Shown here in pieces: positions 48,815 through 62,990 of a stretch of 64,000 nucleotides of DNA. How positions within the stretch are numbered: the stretch's first letter is position 1; each line of letters opens with the position of its first letter. The translations under genes were made by a program, and so were the position numbers. Below the pieces are notes generated by a model that was not told where the DNA came from, did not search any database, and saw only the letters and a list, made by a program, of their open reading frames with translations. The stretch comes from Adineta ricciae (lineage: Eukaryota > Rotifera > Eurotatoria > Adinetida > Adinetidae): assembly GCA_905250025.1 (NCBI GenBank), contig CAJNOJ010000021.1:124001-188000 (forward strand), in the 5' to 3' direction.

Positions 48815-49897
48815 TTACAAAAGTTCATTTTGTAGCTCTTCAAGTGTTGATTGTACCGTACTACGACATTCTTGTAAACTTTTGTTCACTGCTGGATCGT
48901 CTGGATTAGTCAAGTCAGTCAGATACCACGACGCCAGATTTGTTACGAATCGGTCGAATTTTTTCAATAGAGAAAAGTGTTGAATCGTTCGTGGTGTCAA
49001 CACGTTTCGTTTGTCTAATTCGTCAAAGAAGAACTCTTGAATATCTTTGTCATTGTCATCGTTAATAGTATTGTACGAAGTAAAATATTCTTCCGAACAT
49101 GGAAATGAACCGGCCCATTCCCAATCAACAATACCGGTGATACGTGGAGAATCAGGATCATCCATACATACTAGAATATTGTGAAAATCTAAATCGCCAT
49201 GTGAAAAGACAAACGGTAAATGATCAAATGATGGAAACGGTAATCGCTCGAATCGCTCGATTGCATCGAGCATTGCGTCTTTAATTGGTGCGAAGACAGG
49301 ATTTGTATTCAATACAGATCGCTCTGACTGAGCTCGAGTACGAATGAACTGCTCGTAGGTTGACCAAGGTCCGAGTTTATTCAGATCTGTACCGATACGT
49401 CCATCGAGTGTGAAAGCACCAATTTGATTGTAACGTGGAACTTTGAAGTGCATTTGCGCGACATAGTCAGCTAGGTCTCGAATAAGGATCTTCTTTGTGT
49501 TCGTAGTTAACGTTTGCCTACTACAAACATCTCCTAAATTTTGTCCAGGTAATCGTGTCATCAAGATCCATTCGACACCGAATTCATTATTTCGATCCGA
49601 TGAATACGCCAGCACTTTTGGCACTGGAATAGTTGTATATTCATGTAGTAATTGTAAAGCTCGAACTTCTGCTTCTGTTTTTATTCGAATCCAATATCGA
49701 CCGCCAATTTTCAGTGCGTATTCTTGTCGATTTTCAGTTGTCTTGATGAAGAAAAGCAGATTATTGTAGCCAATATCGACACATTCAAATGAAGTTATTG
49801 TTTCGTGTAAATGTGTTCGAATTAAACTCTCCGCTTGTTCACGTGTAAAGGAAATTCCATCTCGAGGCCCCTTCCGTTCTAAAAGTTGCGAAGACAT
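48815..49897 (-). CDS. Intronless aminoglycoside phosphotransferase-fold (APH) kinase
   Basis: 360 aa in one exon. APH/choline-kinase fold: the N-lobe has EYALKIGG with the ATP-contact Lys, then IPVPKVLAYSSD and WILMTRLPG (hinge). The catalytic loop is FSHGDLDFHNILV (His, Asp, Asn) and the metal motif is GIVDWEWAG (Asp). All key residues are present, so it should be active on a small molecule or protein; the substrate is unknown. Family members of this shape are common in fungi and bacteria, and the lack of introns among intron-rich neighbours suggests transfer or retroposition (inference). It is not evidence of antibiotic resistance. Confidence 0.85.
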   Translation of the reverse strand: MSSQLLERKGPRDGISFTREQAESLIRTHLHETITSFECVDIGYNNLLFFIKTTENRQEYALKIGGRYWIRIKTEAEVRALQLLHEYTTIPVPKVLAYSSDRNNEFGVEWILMTRLPGQNLGDVCSRQTLTTNTKKILIRDLADYVAQMHFKVPRYNQIGAFTLDGRIGTDLNKLGPWSTYEQFIRTRAQSERSVLNTNPVFAPIKDAMLDAIERFERLPFPSFDHLPFVFSHGDLDFHNILVCMDDPDSPRITGIVDWEWAGSFPCSEEYFTSYNTINDDNDKDIQEFFFDELDKRNVLTPRTIQHFSLLKKFDRFVTNLASWYLTDLTNPDDPAVNKSLQECRSTVQSTLEELQNELL

Positions 49898-50574
49898 CTT
49901 TTATGTTAATTAAGTAAACTTTCTCCATGATGATTATACAGAATAAAAAGAAGTGTTATTTCGAAACTCGAACGTCATTTGTGAGTCACGAGATAAGAAA
50001 ATTTATTCGTCATCGTATTTGACTAGCCAGATGGTACCGAGCACGAGCGCCAAATGCTTGTTTCTATCGATTGGTTATTCTGTCTTCCAGTGCAACGAAG
50101 TAGTCGAGAGTATGTATACACCAAGTTTCTTTTTTTCTTCTTGTTGTTCTGAGATTCTTTTCTACTGCTGCTTAGGCAATGTAAATACTGAAAAAATCTG
50201 TAATGAAAAAAGATACACCATTTATCATTGATTTCAACAGTAAATCTCACACAGGATCAGATTTTTCAGTATACCGAGTATGTTCTGAAGTTTACCAATA
50301 GACCCCGTATGGCTTCCGACCGTAGATGAATTGAAGCATTGCACGGCTTTACCTTTATTAGAGTTTGTCAGGAGAAAAAAACATGTTTTAAATCGTTTCC
50401 TTTGAATAATTTAGTTCTGCTGTCGTTCACCTCGACAACAACGTACATGGATTGTATCATTAAGCTTTCTTTCTATTCTATCCCTACTTGTTTATATTGG
50501 TTATTCTAAACATTCTTCAAAATTTACCCAACACATTTCATTTGAATATCATCCAAGCGAAAACAACAAAGAAC

Positions 50575-52744
50575 CATGGCAACAAAAGCAACGCAGACAT
50601 GTGAGTCGAATATTTTCATTTTTCTTTACTAAGATAACAAAAGAAGCAATGCTTTCGCTTCATTCTACATGTCTTCTCAATTGAGTTTCACGAGAGTCTA
50701 TCTTCTCTTCTTCATTTCCTATTGCACTTGTGAGGATCTTGATTTAATTTCGTTTTCTAATGTCTGTTTCTCTCGATGCAATGAATACGAAGCGAAAGTC
50801 AATGTAGGTTCGATACGTATTATAACTTTATTAAATATTTCCATTGATGTATTTAGGAGAACCAGCGTATCGAAGGAAAAGTGTTCGCACGTAAATATGA
50901 AAACCTGTTTCCTTTGCCTCTCTACGAAGTGAAACGCATCTCGTTTAGTTCCAACGAACGAACGCCAGATAGCTGTACGTGATGCAATGCGACATGCTTG
51001 GAAAGCATATCGAACATATGCCTGGGGTTTTGATGAATTAGAACCAATCTCGAAAAGACCATCGGTATGGTTCGGTTTAGGTTTAACTATTGTTGATGCG
51101 ATTGATACTTTATACATAATGAATATGACCCAAGGTGAGATCGTTTTTCTGTGAATATGAAGGCATTTTTCGAAATTTTACTTAAGAGTATAATCAAGCT
51201 CGAGAATGGATTGAAAACTATTTCAATATGGATGTGAATCTTGTGGATAAATTCAATTCCCACTTCGAAATCACCATACGGATACTTGGTGGTTTGTTGA
51301 GTATATATCATTTAACAATGGATGATGTATTCATGAAACGAGCAGTAAACAAGCGAAGAACATCGATGGTATAAGGAATTCAGTAATGTTCTAGGTTGAA
51401 TTGGGCGACCGACTATTGTTAAGTTTTAACACGAGTTCAGGATTACCGCTTGCCGAAATCAATCTGAAACGGAAGATCGCACATACTTATGGGTATGTAA
51501 AGAAGTGTCGTTCATTTCAAGCAGTTGAACACCTTAAATTACTACTAGGTGGACATCCGATTTGACTACAGCAGAAGTGGGGACAGTTCAACTGGAAATG
51601 CGTGATCTATCACGAATAACCGGTGATAATAAATATGAAGTTAGTTTTGTTCGAAATCCGTCTCAAATGAACAGCGCATTGATGATTATTTAGAATGCAG
51701 CTGATCGATCAGCAGCCGTGCTTCACGACCAGGCCAAAAATGATGGTCTAGTACCGATCTTTGTCAGTTCGATAACTGGCCAATTTTCTGGTGAAATTAT
51801 ATCGCTTGGTGCACGTGGTGATTCCTACTATGAATATTTACTCAAACAATGGTTGCAAACAGGACGAAAGCGGCCGAAGTAGGTGAAACATGTTCTATTG
51901 ATAGTAATAATCGAATCGACACTTTTCTTTTCATCGCAGTTTTTGGAACGACTGGATAGAGAGTATTGGTAAGTTAAGACGACTGTGATCAGATCATGTT
52001 AATATTTCGCTCTTTTTCAGATGGCGTCCGAAAACATCTCTGGCGTGTAGCATATTCTGAAAATTTCTATTTCGTCGGCGAATTATTGGGTATCTCAGTG
52101 TTCTCACCGAAAATGGTAATTCGAAGTTTTTTCGCAAAAGTATTGATTCAGAAACAAATTCAATTAGGATCATTTGGTTTGTTTTCTTGCTGGTAATATG
52201 GCACTCGGCTGGCACTTTCGTCGTGATCTAACCTATCTACTTGACATGGCGAAAAATTTGACGGCAACTTGCTACGAAATGTATGCTCAACAACCCACGG
52301 GTCTCAGTCCTGAGATCGTCTATTTCAACCTCGATGCCGAGTCGAACAAAAGTGCAATTCTCGTCGAAGTAAATTGACTTCGTCATTAAAAAAACATATT
52401 CCGCATGTCTTATTCAGGATAATGATGTTCATAATCTCCTCCGACCGGAACTAGTCGAGTCATTATATTACATGTATCATTTAACAGGCGATAAAATTTA
52501 CCAAGATTGGGGTTGGCAGATATTTCAATCATTTGAAAAATATACGCGCCAAAACGACGGTTACTCATCGATCAATGACGTTCGACATGTTGACGATGTT
52601 CAACCACGTGATAAGATGGAAAGCTATTTTCTAGCTGAAACATTAAAATACTTTTATTTGTTATTTCATCCAACGAATCTATTTCCATTTCATCAATGGA
52701 TATTCAACACCGAAGCACATCCATTACCCATCTACACGAATTGA
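50575..52744 (+). CDS. MAN1B1: ER mannosyl-oligosaccharide 1,2-alpha-mannosidase (GH47)
   Basis: Trims mannose from N-glycans in the ER/early Golgi, marking misfolded glycoproteins for disposal. About 12 exons. The GH47 domain runs from [26 protein letters not shown] through [124 protein letters not shown] and [20 protein letters not shown], to [10 protein letters not shown], whose Thr binds Ca2+. Acidic catalytic residues lie in these blocks. The N-terminus is uncertain: the ATG at 50575 with MATKATQT is the most upstream fit, and exons up to 50890 are tentative. The ER form is preferred to the Golgi forms from the [11 protein letters not shown] and GYSSINDV blocks. Confidence 0.9.
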
Positions 52745-52971
52745 TTCACTAATTACTAATCTTGTATGAATAAGTGGGGAATCCTCAATTGAAAAATACC
52801 TATTCATTCTTTTGTTCGAAAAAACTATTTTTCGCTGATATGTATCTTGTTAATAAAAAAAATACTTTATCATGATGACAAGGTGATTTTTTTCTCTTTC
52901 AGAACGATAAATATCGCAGTGTTTTTCTTTTCTTCCTACCACAATTATTACACATTCTAACGGTTTGTATC

Positions 52972-54211
52972 ATGTCTTCGGATGCACAGGTAAGATCAAA
53001 CTTTCATTCAGTGCTATGCGTTGAAAATCTTTTGTTTTAGAATGAAAATAAAGATAAACTCGAACCTGTACTCAATCCAATATTTCCCAAAGCTACCGAA
53101 ATACTTTTCTACACTGGTAACACGTTGACATTATTCAAAATAATGAAGAAAACTAATACAAGTGTCACTGAAGAGGTAAATTACAATCGATTCGAATATG
53201 CAAGATTCGTTGATTTCGTTAAATTTAGATTACGGAATATATGTCAACAATGTTACAAACAATGAGAACAGAAGGAAATGAAAAACATTTTCAAGTAGAG
53301 AAGAAAGAAATCTTTTCATGTCGAAAGCGAAGGAGGAATTTGTTTTAGAATCAAACGTATGTGAAGTTTCTTCCAACATCGGATGAAGCAACAGTCGCCA
53401 GTAATCAGAATGGCTCGAGTCCTGACAATGAACAGTTGACACGCGAAGACTTAAAGTTTTCCGGTAGAAATCTTCTTTTTCAATGATTCGAAAATAATTT
53501 GATCATTTTAGTGAAGATTTTTCTTCGTTCATTGGAACCTGAGGTCTTATCACATACGATCGATACAGGTCTTTACATTTGTTCATTGAAATGACTTGCA
53601 ACGTTCGTTTCTGTTTAGTTTTACAAGAATTAAAAGAGAATTATTTAGAAAGCGTGATGATTTCTCTTCCGAATTACGGTGCACAGATTACATTGAATGA
53701 ATTTCTTCCTCTGTGGCGTATTGTCGAGGATTATATTGACAAACAGAAGATTCTCTCAGCTGGTGTTTGTGATTTCATGCTTCCATTATTTTCAGATTTA
53801 TGTGATGCTTGTAAAGTAAGACACGTTTTCACCTAAGATCAAACCATGTTCCTCAACGTTCGTCTTCTTAGCATAAACCATATGCCAATCAAATCAACCT
53901 AGGAGTATGTTGTTCGATTCCAGAGGAACTAAATAAATATGTTAAAGAGCACAACATTCAACTTTTAACACACAGTGATCCAATTGGTGAGTCGAAAGTC
54001 AAGTTTATGAATATAATTTTGTTTTGCTGTAATAGATGTTATTTCGGACTCTGATTTTCAACAAGTTCTTCGAGAATATTGCCATGAGTATGATGCAATG
54101 AATTGGAAGCCATTGTCAATCGTTCGCTATAACTCCGTCATTGCCAATCGAGGAATTATCAAAACCAAAGGATTTTTTGTCTATGCTAAACGCGAACTAC
54201 GCATGAATTGA
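52972..54211 (+). CDS. GCLM: Glutamate-cysteine ligase regulatory (modifier) subunit
   Basis: Lowers the Km for glutamate and eases glutathione inhibition of the catalytic subunit, the rate-limiting step of glutathione synthesis. About seven exons. First exon MSSDAQ (52972-52989), second from 53041. Diagnostic end: YANQINLGVCCSIPEELN, HNIQLLTHSDP, DSDFQQVLREY, NWKPLSIVRYNSVIANRGIIKTKGFFVYAKRE, matching GCLM with its aldo-keto-reductase-like fold. About 290 aa. Complete, TGA at 54209-54211. Glutathione supply fits an animal that tolerates drying, but that link is inference. Confidence 0.92.
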
Positions 54212-56283
54212 AAAACAAGGCACAGACTTGATCTTTTTCTTCTTTTATACAATAAACTGATCATTAAAAAACTGTTTCATCTACTTTGACATCACTTCCT
54301 CTTGCCATCAAGAAAGTATCGAGCTTCACAGACCAGTTGCAAGTCGTAGATTGTGACTGATGCTAGTGTCTATATAATTACCGGTGATTCACTGTTCGGG
54401 AAAATCACGTCCACCTTGAAGATTAACGAGGCAGGGAACGAGAAGTTTAATGAAAGAGAACATCAAAACGAACAACTCAATCAGAAAATGAACGTCGGCA
54501 AATGTCAAATTCATTATCAGATTCGACATATTCCTGAACTTTATTCACCTAACCAAATGATATTTTCTCTCGTGCATCTCAGACGACGATTTCAGATCAT
54601 TTCCATGTAAAGGAAAAGAAATGACGATGAATTATTCTTTGAAAGCATGTCAAGAGAAGGAGATAAGAGTTATGATTAAGTTACTTAGATATCGTAATCA
54701 TCTCGAAGAAAGGATAATCATATATTTTTATCTATAATTAACACAACAGTTCTTCCCTGTTCATTTTCGAGCGAGAAAGCTTTTTTTTCTTGCGAATAGT
54801 ACGCAATCAAAACGACATTAGTGATACTTGTTAGTGAAGAGTGCAAAGAAAGTAAGTAAAATTATCCGTTACTTCAAGTATGAGAGAACCTACGTTCACT
54901 TGTGTGACACAAAGCGCTTGAAAATCATCATATTTTTTGTCTAATAAAGTACAAGGCTCTTGAATATATTCAAAGGATTATTGTCCGAGAGAAAGAAAAC
55001 ATTTCTCAATAAATGATCACGAAGAAAATTCATTAAATTCACGACATGCATTCACTTGCAAATGAATATTCGAGAAAAAGGCTAAGCTATTGTTTTTTTT
55101 TCTATAACACATTATTACCACTAATGTAAGATCTTTTTCTTTATTCCTTCCAATCGATAATAATGTTCCAAACAAGGTCGTTGAACTCTCTTCTCATTCT
55201 TACTATAAAAAAAAACGAGTAGAAGTTTATTGACATCAGAGATGTTTGTCAATGGAAAAAAAAGGAAAAGTCTGACATGTATCATCATGTCATTTCTTTA
55301 TCTCTCATACTTGTCACATTTCACACTGCTCGACTTGGTAGGACAACATTCGAGAACGATAATGTACTTCTTTTACATCTTGAATCTTCCCGATGTCGGA
55401 ATATCAAAAGGAAACAGCGTGTTTAAATCCTTGAAGTGATAATTTTTTGCATGAATTGCTTCAATCCGTCTTTTTCTTTTTCAGGATGATTGTTCTCTGA
55501 GCTTTTTCAATCTTCTTCTCTCCAACTAGCTGAACATCACATTTGCAATATATTTATTCATCCTGTGACGTCACGCGTCTAGAAACAAATAAACATAGAT
55601 ATGTGGAAATGTCTCTCAGTATTTTAAGTAGTCAATATAGCAGAATCGAAAACAGTCGTTTTGCCAATCCGAAGAAATGTGCTGATTAGTTTAGAAATAC
55701 GTCTACTTGTCAGAATAATTGAATCGAAGAAAAGGTGCGTATGTCGTCTTAGTAACAGTCGGTGTGTTATTATTTTCAATAGAGAGAAGTGAGGTATAGT
55801 TTAAGTATTAATGAATATCCTCCATCAGAGTTCCTATCTGTGACATCTGCGAGTTGTGCACCGCTTGAAATATTTCGACTTTCGTTGGCTAGCAATTCGG
55901 TCAATATTGAAGAGAAACTAGTTGTCAATGCTTAATTATCATGACTCTACGTGGCAAAACTCGAGTAGAAGAAATTGCAGGAAAAACCAACGGCATCATC
56001 AAAAATTGGTTCCGAACGGAAGAGAGAGGCGAGAGAAATTTTAACAGAAACAACTAGAATAAAATGGCATGACAATTTTGCACATCTTTCCTCATCGACA
56101 GATAGAGAGAAAAGAAGAAGCAGCAGCAGCAAAAGAGAAAGTATTTGTGTCTTCTACGGACAAGCACACAGGTAAAATGAACATTTTCCTCAAAAAAACG
56201 ACAGAAAATCGTGCTTGCATTCATCGAAATCGATTTTTTCATTTTCTAGATTTTGACGACAGAGCTTCTCGAAGGGTTCATTC
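54212..56283. other. Intergenic, no gene seen
   Basis: 2.1 kb upstream of the PKA-RII gene. Only short frames without domains (for example 54353-54610). AG-rich tracts precede the RII start. Confidence 0.45.
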
Positions 56284-58238
56284 ATGACACAGATTGAAGT
56301 TCCTCATGATTTACCAATAATTCTACGTAATTTCACGTTAAGCGTATTACGTACGAAGCCGCGTGATATTGTCGATCATGCTGTGCATTATTTCACTCAA
56401 CTTCAACAACAATCACAGTTAATTACAGACGACAATAACATTGCGACAACTTCTCATTCCTCTTCGCCATCCATTAGTCAGAGCAAGACTTTGAAAAATA
56501 ACATTGAATGTGCAGGTAAGTAGTGCATTTAAATGTTGACAGAAATACAAGACGATTAATTATGATTTCATTCTTAACTGGCAAGATTATTTTTACTGTT
56601 GAACGAGGAAATGCATCACATTTGATTTATTGATTCGTGAGACTTTTCTTTCTCCCCCCTCTCCCGTCATAAATCACGTTCTATTCTTTACCATCGACTG
56701 AGCAGAAGGAGTACTTGGAAAATTGACATCCGTCATATTCAAAAAACATCTTTTTCTCGAGCTCAAACTTTCAGATGTTTACTAGGAATGAGATTAGATT
56801 CAAAGATAAATGAAAGGAACAAAAAAGAAAAGTAGCACACAGAGGCACAGGCAGAGTGGATGTTTGCGTGACAGATATAAAAAGAGTCCATTTTTATACG
56901 TCTCATATGAAATCTGCTGATTATTTTTGATACATTATGCAAAAATTGATACTTTCTATAAGGTAAATAATGAAACTAATTTAACAAAAGATGCCACTCA
57001 TATCTATATTTATTGAAAAACAACACGAATTTCTACGATGTGACTACTTAGATGATGCTGTAACTATGGAAAACAAAGGTTTGCCATCAGAAACCAAAGA
57101 AAATATAGTGACAAATCCAGTGAATATTTCCATTCATTGTACTTCATCCACTGTACCAGAAGAAGAAGAAGAAAGTGGATTGAGTGAAGAAGATGATGTT
57201 CTGGATGCTGACGAAAATATGCGAGTATGTCTAAGTTCTTTTCTTCAATCCAATCAGAATTTATTGAAATTTCTGATATTTCCTAGCGTCAATATATTCA
57301 AAAGAATGATTCACGACGTGTATCAGTTGCAGCTGAACGATACAATCCGGAGGATGACGATTCTGATGATGAACAAACCCACGTTTATCCCAAAACTCCG
57401 GACCAACGACGACGTTTGAGAGATGCTGTACGTCATAGTCTTTTATTTCGTACATTAGAAACGAAACAAATCGATTTTATCATCGATGCAATGTGGGAAA
57501 AACAAGTGAAAAAAGGAGAATATATTATTCAACAAGGTAAGTCATTTGTAGGGAAGATCTCCGTTTCATCTATACAAGTTCTTACTTTCAACTATCAACG
57601 TAGGCAAAGACGGAGACAATTTTTATGTTATCGACGAAGGAACATATGAAGTCTATGTTTCCAAAGAAGATGAACGTATTAGCGCACCGGTTAAAATTGG
57701 TGAATATGATAATACAGGTTCATTTGGAGAATTAGCTTTAATGTATAATCAACCGCGTTCAGCAACGATCATTTCGACGAGCGATGGCGTCCTATGGGTG
57801 ATGGGTCGACAGACATTTCGTAAACTTGTTTTAAAACATGCATTTCGTAAACGTCAAATGTATGAAAACTTCTTACGTGATGTGGACATTCTGCAATCAT
57901 TGACCGATTACGAACGATCAAATGTTGCCGATGCATTAATACCGATCGATTACTATCAAAACGATATCGTCATAAGACAAGGTGATGCTGGTGATCGCAT
58001 GTTTTTCATTGAAGATGGTCAATGTGATATATTTGTGAATAATCAATGTCATAAACGTTTGACTAAGGGCGATTATTTTGGCGAACTTGCTCTTCTTACT
58101 CACGAACCTCGATCGGCAACAGTTATTGCAGCTAGTTATAAAGTTCGATTAGCATCATTAGAAGTGCGATCATTCGAACGTTTATTAGGACCATGTATGG
58201 ATATTTTACATCGGAATACGTCGAGATATCTTAAATAA
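56284..58238 (+). CDS. PRKAR2: cAMP-dependent protein kinase type II regulatory subunit
   Basis: Holds PKA inactive until cAMP binds and docks it to AKAPs. Exons 56284-56515, 57052-57224, 57287-57536, 57604-58238; 429 aa, all phases consistent. Residues 5-45 are the RII dimerisation/docking helix pair (LPIILRNFTLSVLRTKPRDIVDHAVHYF). The inhibitor site is RRVSVAAERY, with Ser at P-zero, so it is type II (autophosphorylated). Two cyclic-nucleotide domains follow, with phosphate-binding cassettes SFGELALMYNQPRSATI and YFGELALLTHEPRSATV, each with its Glu and Arg. The first intron (536 nt) is unusually long, and an in-frame ATG at 56991 inside it could be an alternative start lacking the docking domain (inference). 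Confidence 0.95.
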
Positions 58239-58723
58239 CTACTAGTGTGTTTTTTTCAATGTGTTTGTATGTGTGTGTGTGTTCGAATTTTAATGATAGA
58301 ATTTTAGTTTAAAGAAACGAATATGTATATGAATATTGATGATTTTAGGCCAGAGGAAAACGTGTTCATTGGATATTCCCACTTGCAAAATTTATTGTAT
58401 CGGTTAACAGTAAAATGCGTATGTTGTTGTTATGAAATGATAAGAAACGATTATCCGAGAAAGAAGAGAAAAGAAGAAGGCAAAACGCAAATAAGTTTGC
58501 TATTAAAAATCACAATGCAAGGTTAATGCTAAGAGTGAAAAGTTATAAACAAGTAAAAACCGGTTTTCTTAGTGAGTGGAACAAGAGAATGATAGATGTT
58601 TGACTCACTAGAGATTTTCTTAAAAAGTTCCCCTCACACAATGTATTTTAGAATGACAATAAGAGATGAAAAAGCCAAGAAGAAACTGCCAAAAACAATT
58701 TGTACAAGATTTTTTCGATATGT

Positions 58724-60609
<1,886 letters not shown>

Positions 60610-62513
60610 TATTGAATAAATGAATCAAAAGTTAATCTTCCGAGTTATTTTTTCTCGAATAACTTGTGTAAAGCGATTATAGCTTCTAGTTTCTCGAAAC
60701 TTGCAAAACAATGAAAATGGGATTTCAACGGAAAACAACAACAACAACAAACAAATGATGAAAATTTGTTATAATGACTTTTTTTCAACTCATTTGCTGC
60801 TATGCAACTACCTTCAGTAATGTTTCAATGAAATATTTTTCCAGACTATTTTCCTCCGAATAATTATCAATAAACTCGATTAATTAATTATGATTTTTCT
60901 TACACAAAGAAGAATTTCAAGTTTCAATAGAGGGCGTACTTTGTCAAACATACTGCAGAAGTTCTTATCAATACACTCAAAGAAAATGTTAAGCACATAC
61001 AATATTGGATCTAAACACGAATGCAATCAGTGACATTCACCTAATAAAATGACATTTTTGAAATCTGATTCCAGTGATAAATAACGCGGCGAGATTATAT
61101 CTCTATTAACAACATCAACACCTATGTATTTAATTGAATATCTCATTATTTATTTGTATCATTCGTTAAATATTGACAGTCTGTAAAATGGAAAAAGAAA
61201 TTGTTGGAAAGCGAAAAAAGTAATCATAAACAAATTGAGCTGGTGAGGTCGAATGTCACCTCTGATTAATAGTTATGTATAAAGATACATCTATTGGATA
61301 GAATATTCTTTCCTCAGTATGCACTGCATGATGACATTGTTGATTTCCATTTGTTTTTGATATTTTGCTATTTGTGTCTTGCCTAATTATAAATGTACAT
61401 ATAGCCAGTCGTATCTCACGCATCGTCGTTATTTTTCTCTCTATCTCTCTCTGTCTCTGTTGTTCGCTGTTCGAACTATATGTATGTTTAGACGTGTAAT
61501 GATAAATGTCAGTAAATGAATCTCTTTCATTCATCGATTGTTGATCAGGAAATATCGATAGTGCAACAAGAATTTCTTTCGTAGATGAATAACGATAATA
61601 CTCGAGTAAGTCTCATTGTTTAGAGATAAATGCAAAAGAAATGAGTGCTTCCTACTGGCAGGATACCTTACTGATGTTTGATTGAAAAAGTATGTGCTGT
61701 AATTTGTCTGATTTTGTAATTATTCATTCTGTTTTATTGAATCGCAAGAGAAGCACCTAGTAACATGCTGAAGAGACGAAGAAGAAGGAGAAAACGAAAC
61801 GAATGGTATACAATTTGCATCAACTGTCCGTCGTAGCACTTCAGTCAAATACATGTGAGAGAGTAAAACCGATTCTCTATGAATTTCTATTTAAAACACA
61901 CACACACACACACAACAAATAGGCCTCTTCAAGTTTGATATGAAAGCATTAACTAACCATTTTTCGAGAATGTATAAACAAACAAATCGAGATTCACTTC
62001 TTTTTTGTTATAAGACAGCTGGTTTGATTAAGTGAATGATTTCTTATCTTCATTTTTGTTCTATCATAGGACTCAACGTCGAAATATACATACAAACATA
62101 TATATCAAGTAAGATTAAACCAAGACGTACGTATAGATCACACTATTGTCCTTCTGTATATAAAGCATATGATCATTATCATTCAATTGATGATATCTCG
62201 ACAGCTCAGTCGTTATGCAATAACTTAATTCGAAATAAACGATTTTTCATATATCTTTTTTTCAAATCGAAGTCAGCACAAGAAAAAAAGAAAGAATGGA
62301 GGAATCATCTACACTGCTGTTTGTCTCATAATTGATTGATATGAGAGGTATTTATTAACAGGTGAAGGTTGATCTGCTTCATCTTCGTTTCGATAAGCGT
62401 ATATATATATAGATGTGCGTATGTGTATGTCATTCGTTCATTTTTTTAATCGTCTTATAGATATTTCATTCATTTTGACATCCTAAGTAGAGTGGTGAAT
62501 CTCGTCAGCAAAG
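60610..62513. other. Intergenic, no gene seen
   Basis: 1.9 kb, AT-rich, between divergent genes (ZC2HC on minus, unknown protein on plus). A CA repeat lies near 61896-61912. No supported gene. Confidence 0.45.
61896..61912. repeat. (CA)n microsatellite
   Basis: About eight CA units followed by CAACAAAT. Confidence 0.7.
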
Positions 62514-62990
62514 ATGAATGGTTATTCGCAACGTTCGAATCGACATCCAAATTTACTTATTACAGTCAAACATGAAACGGAAGAACGATCTGTAATTGAA
62601 ACTCATTCAAATCATCAACGAAAACGGCGAACAAAGACAAATTATTATCCAACAACGATTTACTACAATAGTAATCATCGTCAAAAGTCACAACCGACAC
62701 GCTCGTCATATCCAACAAGAAACTACGAGCGCTATCCATCGACTGTTCGTCCATTGATGGAAATCAAGAATGTCTACGAAGATTTCGATAAGGATGAAAT
62801 CGCTTATCTCACATATAAACCACGTGAATCGAAACAACGTGGTCAATATCGCAATCGCAAAGCTGAACTGGATTGGGATCATGCATTTGATCTTGATCAA
62901 TTACATTTATACACCACACAAATCGATCTCGATAATCACTCGTTGACAAGTCTTCAAAGTTCAACTGACAATTCATTTTCATTCTTTTGA
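62514..62990 (+). CDS. Hypothetical basic protein, 158 aa, intronless
   Basis: Open from the ATG at 62514 to a TGA at 62988-62990. Rich in Arg, Tyr, Asn, Ser and Thr in the first 90 residues, then an acidic part (VYEDFDKDEIAYLTY, ELDWDHAFDLDQLHLY). No signal peptide, no membrane segment and no known domain. Length and composition suggest a real disordered protein rather than chance. Confidence 0.5.
   Translation: MNGYSQRSNRHPNLLITVKHETEERSVIETHSNHQRKRRTKTNYYPTTIYYNSNHRQKSQPTRSSYPTRNYERYPSTVRPLMEIKNVYEDFDKDEIAYLTYKPRESKQRGQYRNRKAELDWDHAFDLDQLHLYTTQIDLDNHSLTSLQSSTDNSFSFF

Noticed and set aside
48815..49897. Antibiotic resistance gene
   Set aside because: Only the fold is shared with aminoglycoside kinases; eukaryote members act on other substrates.
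50669..50932. Separate small membrane protein
   Set aside because: Its middle part joins in phase to the mannosidase exons, so it is more likely part of the uncertain 5' end of that gene.
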